From the NCBI GenBank assembly GCA_017893485.1, contig JACEHZ010000588.1, positions 310,001 to 374,000 of the forward strand: a DNA stretch of 64,000 bases, written 5' to 3'. Made by a program: the position numbers and the translations under genes. This DNA comes from Hemerocallis citrina. Lineage: Eukaryota; Streptophyta; Magnoliopsida; Asparagales; Asphodelaceae. Below, piece by piece: positions 32,145 to 42,028 of this stretch (within the stretch, counting starts at the first letter, position 1; each line of letters begins with the position of its first letter). The notes beneath the pieces were generated by a model that saw only the letters and a list, made by a program, of their open reading frames with translations, was not told the DNA's origin and did no database searches.

Positions 32145-35100
32145 TAGGTACCCAAGAAAGAACGCTAGATATTAGACAGCGGATGTTCAAAACACATGAC
32201 AGGGCATGCCAACTTACTATCCACCATTCAAAATATAGATGGAGGAACCGTCACCTTTGGAGATAACAACAAAGGCAAAGTCATCGGTATTGGCATGGTC
32301 GGTAAAATATCTAACCCTATTATAGAAAATGTGCTTTTAGTTAATGGTTTAAAGCATAATCTCTTAAGTATTAGTCAATGTGTGATAAAGGTTATAAAAT
32401 AGTTTTTGAAAAAGATGCATGCTTAATTTATGATTCTACTATGGAAAATGTTGTTTTTCAAGGTTTTCGCAAAAACAATATTTATGAATTATGTTTGAAT
32501 GCAATTGATTTTTCAAATGATTTTTGTTTGATAGCCTCTAACAATGAATCTTGGTTATGGCATAGAAGATTTGGACATGTGAACATGAAAAATCTCTCAA
32601 AATTATCTAAATATAACCTAGTTAAAGGACTGCCAAAATTATCCTTTAAAAAGGATAAGTTATGTGATGCATGTCAACTAGGAAAACAAATCAAATCCAC
32701 TTTTAAAACAAAAGATGTAATCTCTACAAGTAGGCCACTTGAATTAATTCATATGGATTTATTTGGCCCTACTAGAGTTGCTTCTTTAAATAAAAGTAGA
32801 TATGTGTTTGTTTTAATAGATGATTTTTCAAGATTCACTTGGACATTCTTTTTAAAACATAAAAATGATGCTTTTGAAGAATTTGCACAATTTTGTAAAC
32901 GTGTTCAAAATCAAAAATCTCTAACCATAGTCACTATTAGAAGTGATCATGGTGGAGAATTTGAAAATGAAACATTTACAGAATATTGCAACAAGAATGG
33001 TATAACACATTCATTTGCATTTCCTAGGGCTTCACCACAAAATAGTGTGGTTGAAAGAAAGAATAGGACTTTGCAAGAATGCGCACGTACTATGCTTGTT
33101 GAAAGCAATCTACCAAAGCATTTTTGGGCTGAAGCTGTTGCTACAGCTTGTTATGTTTTGAATAGAATTCTTCTAAGACCAAAACTAAAGAAGACTTGTT
33201 ACGAATTATTCTTTAATAAAATTCCTAAAGTTTCTTACTTTAAAACATTTGGTTGTAAGTGTTTTATTCTAAACACAAAAGATAATTTAGACAAATTTGA
33301 TCCTAGATCTATTGAGGGTATCTTTTTAGGATATTCAAATAGGAGTAAAGCATATAGAATTTACAATAAGTCTACTATGACTATTGAAGAATCAATGCAT
33401 GTTACATTCGATGAATCATTACCTTCATCAACATTAAATAAGGATGATGAAACTGATTTATCACCTTTAGATAATGTGATTACATCCTTAGAGCAAACTA
33501 ATCTATCTGATAAGTCGACTGATAAAGTCTCCAAGTCGACTGACTTAAACCAGTCGACTGAAGAACAAGTTAAGTCGACTGATCCGATTGAGATATCTTC
33601 AACTTTACCAAAGTCGTTTGTTGAAGTTAAAGATCATCCTCATGACTTAATAATTGGTGACATCTCCCATGGTATTCAGACACGTTCACATGTAAATATG
33701 ATCTCTCATACAGCATTCTTGTCGGATTTTGAACCGAAAAATATACAAGAAGCTTGTGAGAATGAATATTGGATGAATGCCATGCAAGATGAATTAAACC
33801 AATTTATAAGGAATGATGTATGGGATTTAGTTCCTAGACCTCCTGATCAGACTATCATTGGTACCAAATGGGTATTCAAGAATAAGTTAGATGAATCAGG
33901 ACAAGTTATAAGGAACAAGGCTAGATTAGTTGCCCAAGGATATAATCAAGAAGAAGGTATAGATTTTGATGAAACATATGCTCCTGTTGCTAGACTAGAA
34001 TCTATTCGTATTCTATTATCTTTTGCTTGTTTTATGAATTTTATACTTTATCAAATGGATGTGAAAAGTGCCTTTCTTAATGGGTTCATCAAGGAAAATG
34101 TTTATGTTAAACAACCACCAGGTTTTGAACATGAACAATTTCCAGATCATGTTTATAAATTGAAAAAGGCTTTATACGGTCTTAAACAAGCACCTCGTGC
34201 TTGGTATGATCGTCTGAAAACTTTTCTTTTAGAAACAGGATTTGAAATAGGTAAAGTAGACACTACTTTGTTTATCAAAAGAGTTAAGAATGATATTTTA
34301 ATCATACAAATATATGTTGATGATATAATTTTTGGTTCTACTAATAATAATCTATGTCAAGAATTTGCTAATACCATGAAAAATGAATTTGAGATGAGTC
34401 ACATGGGTGAACTCAATTATTTCCTTGGATTGCAAATTAAACAATCTTCAAATGGCGTATTTATCAATCAAGGCAAATATGCAAAGGAATTACTCAAACG
34501 TTTTCACATGGATAGTACTAGTAGTAAATCCACTCCTATGGCTACTACTACTACTCTTGACAAAGATTTATTAGGTAAGAGTGTAGATCAAAAACTCTAT
34601 CGAGGTATGATTGGTTCACTCTTATATATTACTGCAAGTAGACCAGATATTATGTTCAGCGTATGTTTATGTGCTAGATATCAATCTAGTCCTAAAGAAT
34701 CTCATTTAAAAGCAGTGAAACGAATTTTAAGATATATTAAAGGCACATCTGAATATGGTTTATTTTATCCACGCACCGATAACTTTCAACTTTTGTCTTA
34801 TAGCGATGCCGATTTTGCTGGAAGCAAAACTGATCGCAAGAGTACTAGTGGTACATGTCATTTTTTGGGACATTCCCTAGTATCTTGGTGCAGTAAAAAG
34901 CAAAATTCCGTATCCCTATCAACCACAGAAGCTGAATATATCGCTGCAAGTTTGGCATGTGCACAAATTTTATGGATGAAACAAACTTTGTTAGATTATG
35001 GTATTTCATTTGAGAAACCCTCAATTATGTGTGATAATACCAGTGCAATTAATCTATCTAAAAATCCGATTCAACATTCACGTACGAAACATATTGATAT

Positions 35101-35266
35101 TCGACATCATTTTCTACGTGATCATGTTTTAAAAGGAGATATTTCTTTAGAATTTATCTCTACTGATAAACAAGTAGCAGATATATTTACCAAACCCCTT
35201 AAAGAAGATACTTTCATTAAGTTAAGAAGAGAACTTGGAATTTGTGATTTTATTGATATTTGTTGA
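32145..35266 (+). pseudogene. Pol polyprotein (PR-IN-RT-RNase H), N-terminal part broken
   Basis: The protease signature LDSGCSKHMTG is at 32172-32204. Just before it two TAG codons (32145 and 32166) stand where related elements have tryptophan. Near 32378 the frame shifts by one base between LLSISQ and CDKGY. From 32378 to 35266 there is a clean frame of 962 codons. It has the GAG-pre-integrase/zinc region (WHRRFGHVN...CDACQLGK), the integrase core ([30 protein letters not shown]), reverse transcriptase ([11 protein letters not shown]...[17 protein letters not shown]) and RNase H ([35 protein letters not shown]). The IN-RT linker contains repeated K/Q-S-T-D/E peptides. The protease lesions should stop a normal Gag-Pol, so the element may depend on intact relatives. 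Confidence 0.92.
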
Positions 35267-35745
35267 ACTTGGTTTTCTGTTAAGTCGACTATCTTTGTGT
35301 ATCAGTCGACTGACCTTCATTTTCAAACATATCTTTTTATCCAACCAGTCGCCTGGTTCATAGACCAGTCGACTGATTAATAGATATATTTGTTTTGTGC
35401 TCTTCTCGACTCAGTCGACTGATCATCACTAACAGTCGACTGTCGCGAGATAAACTGTCTTCAGCGAGTCTTCATCAAAACTTTTGAGATAAAAACCCTT
35501 TGATTTCTCACCCGTGACTTAGGATCTCAGCCGTAGATATCTTTACATCTCATCTGAGCCGTCTATTCTCAGTTAAAACCTCCTCTTAACAGCCACTCTC
35601 TTTCACTTTTACCCCCAATTTGGAAACCCTAAGGCAAGAAGAAGAAGAAGAAGCTCTAATCCGCCAAGTCGACTGCTGTTTTGTCTCTATCTCTCTTCAA
35701 TTTTTGGTAACTGTTCCTCTTCTTGTTTCCTTTTTCAAAACCCTA

Positions 35746-36846
35746 ATGGCTCCAAAACGATCGAAAAGATCTCATGAGGGTTCTTCCTCTACACAGGAGT
35801 ACACTCAATATCTTTTGGGCCCCGATCTTCTTGATCGATGGTACTTATTTTGCACTATTCAAATCTTCCCCGGAAGATTTGTCAATTTCAATGATTTAGA
35901 TCGTTTTAACCTCATTCCCCTTTTCAAAAATTGTAGTCTTTATGACTTTTTATCATTATCTAACCAACCCAATTACTATCCCCAACTCATATATTTGTTT
36001 TACACAAATATGAAAATTGTGCAAAGACCTAGTGGGGAAGTCTTAATCCGGTCATCGGTGAAAAATATTAGAATGCAACTCACACCGACTAGGATTAATG
36101 AAATTTTGGGTATTGATGATGTCGGATCACCTCTTGATGACATTGTGTTAGATAATCCCTCTATTTTGTCTCGAATCCTTTTACCCAATTCTCGACTACC
36201 AATGACGAGCAAAAATCTACAACCAATTGCTAAGCTTGTTGGTAGAATATTAGCCTATAACATCCTTCCTAAAAAGGGGAGTTATGACCAATATTCTATT
36301 GAATTACAAAAAGCGATTTACGCAATTTTTGGTAGAATCGCTGTTAATTGGGGTCATGTCATCTTTTCCAAACTCAATCAAGATCATACACATTTTTTAC
36401 CCTTTGGTGGTCTTCTCACTAGAATCTTTATTGCTTATAAAGTTGATCTTGAGTCTGAGACACATGTTGTCTCTAGATATGAGGGTTTCGATCGTGCTAG
36501 TTTGGCACGAATGAAACTTCTTGATACCCCTCCTCAATCACCCCCTAGATCTCCTCCTATGTCCCAAGCTCCTTTAGGTTCAACTTCTAGACCTAGAGCT
36601 CCTCCAACTTCTACTTCTGATGATCCACCTCTCCCTCAAGCCAATTATGATGATCCAAGAACCATGTACGACTGTGTGTCTTATCTCATTAATCATTCAG
36701 TCCAAGTCGATCGATATCTTTCTTCTCTTGGTTCCCAAATAAACCAAGTTGGTTCTGAGGTAGCCCATCTTACTCATCTCTTCACTAATCAATTTCCTAC
36801 TCCTTCTCAAGATGAAGATGAAGATTCTGAAGAAGATGATGATTGA
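35746..36846 (+). CDS. Extra 3' ORF of the retrotransposon (putative plant transposon protein domain)
   Basis: 366 residues from the ATG at 35746; the open frame extends 42 codons upstream without an ATG. It starts basic (MAPKRSKRSHEGSS). The middle (YYPQLIYLFYTNMKI...RITPTRINEILGI-like region, about residues 65-135) resembles the uncharacterised plant transposon protein domain seen in many plant retroelement ORFs. A Pro/Ser-rich linker (PPQSPPRSPPMS) and a D/E-rich end (DEDEDSEEDDD) follow. It lies between pol and the polypurine tract, where Sireviruses may carry an extra or env-like ORF. No signal peptide or clear membrane segment is seen, so an envelope role is not supported. The intact frame, in contrast to pol, is notable. 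Confidence 0.7.
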   Translation: MAPKRSKRSHEGSSSTQEYTQYLLGPDLLDRWYLFCTIQIFPGRFVNFNDLDRFNLIPLFKNCSLYDFLSLSNQPNYYPQLIYLFYTNMKIVQRPSGEVLIRSSVKNIRMQLTPTRINEILGIDDVGSPLDDIVLDNPSILSRILLPNSRLPMTSKNLQPIAKLVGRILAYNILPKKGSYDQYSIELQKAIYAIFGRIAVNWGHVIFSKLNQDHTHFLPFGGLLTRIFIAYKVDLESETHVVSRYEGFDRASLARMKLLDTPPQSPPRSPPMSQAPLGSTSRPRAPPTSTSDDPPLPQANYDDPRTMYDCVSYLINHSVQVDRYLSSLGSQINQVGSEVAHLTHLFTNQFPTPSQDEDEDSEEDDD

Positions 36847-36978
36847 AGATTTTTTTTACTTTTTATGTATTTGTTTTTTTTTTTTTTTTTTTTTTTTCTT
36901 TTCAATGGATTTCCTTTCTATGTATTGACCTTTCTTATTAATGCATTATCTTAAAAATTTCTCTTTTTTTTGATGATT

Positions 36979-36994
36979 CCAAAGGGGGAGAGAT
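36979..36994 (+). promoter_or_regulatory. Extra polypurine tract copy
   Basis: CCAAAGGGGGAGAGAT lies 355 bases before the 3' LTR. Multiple AAAGGGGGAGA tracts are a reported Sirevirus trait. It may prime additional plus-strand DNA synthesis. Confidence 0.6.
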
Positions 36995-37335
36995 AGTTTC
37001 TGATAATCTCTGTGTTCTGTGTTATGTTCTGTTGCTTTATCTGTGCTTTATTATTCTATGAGTTCTGTTGCCTTATTTGTGAAACAACTTTCAGTATTAT
37101 TTCTCTGGTCAGTCGACTTGGCCAAGAATATAGTCGACTGATGATACTGCAGCTATGAAAAATGCATCTATGATATAATATATGCAGGTTCTGCTCAGTC
37201 GCCTGCTCTATTCTCCAGTCGACTGATACAGTCTGTATATCAGTTTTATGTATGCATATTGTGTATTTAACAGGGGGAATTCTATACTTATATGTCTGTT
37301 TATAAATGATTATCAGCTATTGTGTTGTCATCATC

Positions 37336-37348
37336 AAAAAGGGGGAGA
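37336..37348 (+). promoter_or_regulatory. Polypurine tract next to the 3' LTR
   Basis: AAAAAGGGGGAGA, immediately before TGTTGG of the 3' LTR; the normal plus-strand primer site. Confidence 0.9.
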
Positions 37349-37349
37349 A

Positions 37350-38739
37350 TGTTGGTTCTTGATTTTGATGATCACAACACAGTGCATCATGTGTCTATAT
37401 TATACAGCTGACATTGCAGTAACTAAAGACAATTCTAGCTGAACAAACAGTCAAGCTCAAACAGATACAGATGAAGAAGACAAGGATCATATTTCAACTC
37501 AAGACTCAAGACTCAAGACTTCAAGCTCAAATGTTGTATAAATATTGTATTTTATTTCTTGTTGAGTCTTAGTATGATGTAAAGCCTTGTCAACAAACAC
37601 ACACACACACATACTCAAAATTTCATCATGTGTGTCTCTTAAAACCCCCAAAAGTAAGTCAAAACAGTTTGAAGAATTTTAACATTTAAGTACCAGTCGA
37701 CTTAAGCTCTTGCCAGTCGACTGCCTAGTACAAAACTGTTTAAAATTATTCAAACTCTGATCAGTCGACTCATATGGCAACCCAGTCGACTGTTCGAGAG
37801 TTTTTGACCGTTTTCTGATTTTCAAAAACGAACTTTTTCAAATTCAAACGGTCTGATCCGTTGGTTGACAGTTATGTAACTGCTTTCCAACGTTCAGAAG
37901 ATCAAAACTCTTTATATAGAGTTTCTTCTCAAACAGAATTTTTTTACTTGATTTCTTACAAAAAACACCCGAGCACTCTTGAGAAAAATTTAAGTGATTT
38001 TCAGAAAAGAACAAAGCTTTCAAGTTCACATACTTTGGTTCTCTACACTCAGTCCAGTATAGCATTGAATTCGCTTTGGACTGAGTATAGAAGTCAACCT
38101 ATTTTTAGCCACGTGCATCAACACATACGACAACAAGGCTATAGGTTGATTGTAAAATTCCTCTTGTACTCTTGCTCTCGGTTGGAGAGCGTTTTTGACT
38201 CTTGGTTGTAGAGTCGGTGTCTTTTCACTCTTGGTTGAAGAGTGGATCTGCTTTCTCTGGTTGAGAGAAAGGACTACGGGTTAGACAAGGTTGTTGTCGT
38301 AACGCCGTAGGGTATTCTTGTAATTTTTCAAGAATAGTGGAAATCTCAAGTGGGTTGCTTGGGGACTGGATGTAGGTCGGGAGGACCGAACCAGGATATA
38401 TCTTGTGTACTCTGTGATTGGTTATCTTGTGATTGCATTTACTTTTGGTCTATTAAACTCTGCAAAACTTGTCTGGCCAGTCGACTCAGCTTCGTATCAG
38501 TCGACTGATCAGTCTCTTATTAGTTATTCTCTTTGTCTCATCAGTCGCCTGCATTATCTATCAGTCGACTGTTTCGAGAGGTTAAATTTATTTTATTTTG
38601 GCTATATCAGTCGACTGGTTCCCCACTAAGTCGACTGTGCCGAGAGAAATTTCTTATTCCGCAATTTATTATTATAAACACTATTCACCCCCCCCCCCCC
38701 CCCCCCCCCTCTAGTGTTTGTTGCTTAGCCTACAGGATC

Positions 38740-38744
<5 letters not shown>
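37350..38744 (+). repeat. 3' LTR
   Basis: 1395 bp, nearly identical to the 5' LTR. Differences seen are about four base changes, a shorter CA tract and a longer C-run near 38690-38710. All GGTTG hairpins are conserved. The open frames repeated in both LTRs are not genes. Confidence 0.95.
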
Positions 38745-38808
<64 letters not shown>

Positions 38809-38944
38809 ATTTTTTAAAAGTAGAGACTCCGACGTAGTCCGGCCTCGAAAATGAGCTCCTTTAAATTAGTTATGCACAGGCGATGCAGGAATTTGTTTGT
38901 CTACAAATGACAACATCAACTCTCCCATTAAATATTAGAGAGAA
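38745..38944. repeat. TA microsatellite and Helitron-like fragment right of the copia element
   Basis: Alternating TA to about 38803, then a second copy of the 28700-28850 fragment, ending at a minus-strand 5' signature near 38944. The two fragments differ at only a few bases, so the retrotransposon landed in a TA tract between two tandem copies. Confidence 0.75.
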
Positions 38945-38948
38945 GATA

Positions 38949-39327
38949 GTAGTAATTTGTACGTGTGATGCACAATCGCACGTCCTAATAAAAAAATTTA
39001 TTTTAAGTAAATGCTAAGACGTAATCTTGCCTCGAACCTAACCTCTCTCTACTCATCACATACTTTTTAAAAATTACCCCTAGCAACATCCACTATTATT
39101 ATTTTACATGAGTGAAACTTTTATAAATAATTATGTCATAAATAAATTTGAAATTTGAGGATATTATAATAACTAACAATAATTGAGTAAATAAATGGTT
39201 AAAATAACTTTCACTGCAAAATGAATTGTTAAGATCATTAGATAGTTATTTGTCTATATATTACAATTTATCTATAAATTATACAATTCCGATTCTCACA
39301 TTATATTGTATTAGATAGTATTAGAGA
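38949..39327 (-). mobile_element. Non-autonomous Helitron, 379 bp
   Basis: On the minus strand it starts at 39327 with TCTCTAATACTAT after an A. It ends at 38949 with a hairpin region (GACGTGCGATTGTGCATCACACG) and CTAC next to a T. The body is an inverted copy of the element at 39798-40519 (shared AACTAACAATAATTGAGTAAATAAATG segment). Confidence 0.7.
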
Positions 39328-39575
39328 TTAGTTTTCTGAGATATTTAACTATACATAGAACTACATATAACTAAACCATGTGACTAAGGTAATCATGGCA
39401 TGATTGTAATTTCAGCGAAAAGTGAGGGCGAATAGTGATGATCAAGTCTAGACAAAGCTGTGAAAGGAGATAGATGCGCCCCCGCGGTGGTTTCACGCAA
39501 TGGATAAAAATAAAGTAAAAAAAGGCTAACCTATATATATTCAACTTCTCTAATAATTTTTTTTTGAGGAAAAAT

Positions 39576-39751
39576 TCTCTAATATTACAATGAGAGAGTT
39601 GGAATTATAGTTTGTAAACATATCAATTTAGTTGTATATTATACGTATATAATTAATATAAAAGATATCTCAAGTTCGAGGTCAGACTTCGTCATAATTT
39701 TTATTTTTTAATTTTTTTATTAAGATGTACATCGCATGTGTAAATTATTAG
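39576..39751 (+). mobile_element. Short Helitron derivative, 176 bp
   Basis: Starts TTCTCTAATATTACAATGAGAG and ends ATGTACATCGCATGTGTAAATTATTAG before a T, the same pattern as its neighbours, with TTAG in place of CTAG. The surrounding 39328-39575 is AT-rich with nothing recognised. Confidence 0.55.
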
Positions 39752-39797
39752 TATGCTAAAAAGGAAACCAACAAGAAAAAATACATGAAAACAATAA

Positions 39798-40117
39798 TCT
39801 CTAATACTATAATGTGAGAGTTGGAGTTTGTGCAATTCTAGAAAGACTTAATTTGTAGCCAATCAACCATTCATTTTTAAGTGAGTTATATTAATCATTC
39901 ATTTACTCAACTATTGTTAGTTACCATAATACCCTCAAAGTTCAAGTTTATTTACAACATAATCTATATAATAAAATACAAAGAAAACTATCAAGTGGCT
40001 CTCCTTCAATCCCCTCAAAATCAAAGGCCCGGATCTAACCTCACAAAACACATTTTCTCTCCCAAAAGTTTCCCCCCAAATTCAAATTCAAATCCCCCAA
40101 AACAACTCCTTTATTTA

Positions 40118-40172
<55 letters not shown>

Positions 40173-40519
40173 CAACATGTACTAATGAAAACATAGACTT
40201 TTATTTACGACTAATTATTGTCATACTATTCAAACTTGAGCTATATAATTGTTGATTTACTGTTTACAAGGCTTTTTATATGTTGTATCGTTCTGAAGAC
40301 ATGCTGTAGGCATGTGCCCACGGGCAAATCTAGTTATTTATAAAAGTGTCACCCGTATAAAATAAAAGTTAAATAAAAGTTGATGTCACTAGGGATAATT
40401 TATAAAGAATATGTGATGAATAAAAAGATGTCTCAGGTTTAAGACTAGATTACGTCTTAGTATTTACTTTTTTTTTAAAAAGAATTATTAGGACGTACAT
40501 CGCACGTGTAGATTACTAG
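39798..40519 (+). mobile_element. Non-autonomous Helitron interrupted by another Helitron
   Basis: Starts TCTCTAATACTATAATG after an A and ends GGACGTACATCGCACG, then TGTAGATTA and CTAG at 40516-40519 before a T. Removing the nested element at 39963-40333 rejoins an A/T site and restores similarity with the inverted copy at 38949-39327. Confidence 0.75.
39963..40333 (+). mobile_element. Nested complete Helitron, 371 bp
   Basis: Starts TCTATATAATAAAATACAAAG between A (39962) and T (40334). It ends with a hairpin (CATGCTGTAGGCATG), CCCACGGGCAAAT and CTAG. This defines the family also seen at 15654, 49515 and 59493-61273. An internal TA microsatellite at 40128-40170 is shared by family members. 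Helitrons move by rolling-circle replication; this one is non-coding. Confidence 0.85.
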
Positions 40520-40944
40520 TCTATGTAATGCTTTAATGGGAGAGTTGGGTTGTGTTGCAGACAAACAATTCAATTTGTAGGTGTAGATAAAACATCTTAC
40601 GTGCATCATCCGTGCATAACTAATAAGAGTTTGGAATGGCAAAGGGAGATCTCAGTTTCGAAGCCACACTACGCCAGTCTTTACTATTTAAAAAAATATT
40701 TATTAAGACGTGTATCGTATGCAAGGTCGGCCCCCACCTTGAGGCATGTGAGGCGGCCGCCTCAGAACCCCCTTTTTTTTACAATTTTATGGGCCCCAAA
40801 ATTTGTATTCCCTTTGTAAATATAGGCATGTATTTTGCGCGTAAAAAAAATTATATTGTTATTAGGGGCCATAATTATTTGGGTCTTTCGTCTCGGGTCT
40901 CTGGGAACTCAGGACCGGTCCTGGTCGCATGTGCAAATTACTGG
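40520..40944 (+). mobile_element. Third short Helitron, adjacent to the previous one, with hAT-like insertion
   Basis: Starts TCTATGTAATGCTTTAATGGGAG directly after the CTAG of the preceding Helitron, so the two are head-to-tail. The 3' end, after removing the insertion at 40722-40923, is a hairpin-like GACGTGTATCGTATG plus TGCAAATTA and CTGG before a T. Confidence 0.65.
40722..40923. mobile_element. hAT-like MITE inserted in a Helitron 3' hairpin
   Basis: The ends CAAGGTCGGCCCC and the complement of CAGGACCGGTCC are imperfect inverted repeats of the hAT CAGGGCCGG type. The flanking octamers ATCGTATG and GTCGCATG agree at six of eight positions. The 89-103 residue frames over it are not supported as genes. 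Confidence 0.6.
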
Positions 40945-41301
40945 TGATAATAATGTAAATGTGTTGCTTTAGAATATAGAGTGCATAAGGTGAGAAATTG
41001 AAGCAACTTAATTTGAAATATTTAACTTTTCAAGAAGCTATATTTGAAATAAATTTGGGAATAAGTTGATGTGATGAAACATATGAATGAAAAACTACCG
41101 ATAAAGTTGGATTTGGTGACTAAAACAAGAAAGAATGTTATGGATGAATGAGCAAGAAAGATTTGGTTTGTCGATGTAATGTCTTTTTAATTAGGTAAAG
41201 ATAATTCTTTGCTAATTTTCGGAGTTTCTAGAAGGAAAAAAGATGTAATGATAATAATAATAATAATAAATTTGAGACAGAAATATTAGAGAAGTACAAA
41301 A
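40945..41301. other. AT-rich spacer, nothing recognised
   Basis: Contains a short (ATA)n run near 41250-41270. No coding or terminal signals are seen. Confidence 0.6.
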
Positions 41302-41310
41302 TAAAAGGAA

Positions 41311-41689
41311 GGCTAAATTTAAAAAAATATCACAATAGTTTGGCGCTGTTTAAAAAAACAGCACAAAACTTTGACTTTTTAAAAAAACATCACAACGTTT
41401 AACTTTCAGTTAACGGAGTTATCCAACCGTTAACTGGGTTATACGTAATGTTTAAAAAAACATCACAAAACTATTGTTTTGTTTAAAAAAACAACACATA
41501 ACTATTATTCTGTTTAAAAAAACATCACAAAAGTTCCCATTTGTTTAAAAAAATATCACATAAAGGTTAACGGTTGGATAACTCTGTTAACTGAAAGTTA
41601 AACGTTGTGCTGTTTTTTTAAAAAGTGAAACTTTTGTGCTGTTTTTTTAAACAGATCCAAACTTTTGTGCTGTTTTTTTAAATTTTGCC
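41311..41689. mobile_element. MULE-type MITE with perfect 9-bp TSD
   Basis: The 379-bp element starts GGCTAAATTTAAAAAAA and ends TTTTTTTAAATTTTGCC. It has long inverted arms (TAACGGAGTTATCCAACCGTTAA and its complement) and repeated TTTAAAAAAACA(T/G)CACAA motifs. The TSD is TAAAAGGAA at 41302-41310 and 41690-41698. A 9-bp TSD indicates the Mutator superfamily. Confidence 0.85.
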
Positions 41690-42028
41690 TAAAAGGAATG
41701 CATTTAGAAAAAAATTGACTGTTAACATTGGTCGGTTACCTGCTTTTAGTAAAAGTAGATTCTTTTGAAACAAAAGATTCTTCTTTTGTGTTTTGATGAG
41801 CTGTGGTTACTGCAATGGCAAGCAAGAGCAGAGCATGGACTAAAACCATTTTTCAATTGCCTGGCATAAATAAAATAAAATAAAATAAAATGAATAAGAT
41901 AAAATAAAATAAAATAAAATTTGAAAGAAGAGTTTCTCTCTCTAGATTTTCTAGAGAGAGAAGCTCCCCAAAAAAACCCAAAAAACAAAAACCCTAGATC
42001 TAGAGTTTGTTTGGGGGGGTGGCGGCCG

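Larger units (their letters stand above)
28857..38744 (+). mobile_element. Sirevirus-like Ty1/copia retrotransposon, 9.9 kb
   Basis: LTRs at 28857-30246 and 37350-38744 begin TGTTGG and end CCAACA. The flanking 5-bp target duplication is ATATA (28852-28856 and 38745-38749). Internal order is PBS, gag with zinc knuckle and long coiled coil, protease, integrase, reverse transcriptase, RNase H, an extra ORF, then a polypurine tract. Integrase before RT is the Ty1/copia order. The long gag, the extra 3' ORF and two AAAGGGGGAGA-type tracts point to the Sirevirus (SIRE/Maximus) lineage. By eye the LTRs differ at about four substitutions plus CA- and C-run length changes, so insertion is recent, yet pol is broken. 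Confidence 0.93.

Noticed and set aside
28700..38944. The duplicated flanks of the copia element taken as a very long target duplication or outer repeats of a larger element
   Set aside because: The LTRs have their own 5-bp TSD (ATATA), and the flank copies are truncated Helitrons separated by a TA tract. A tandem pair of fragments before insertion explains them better.
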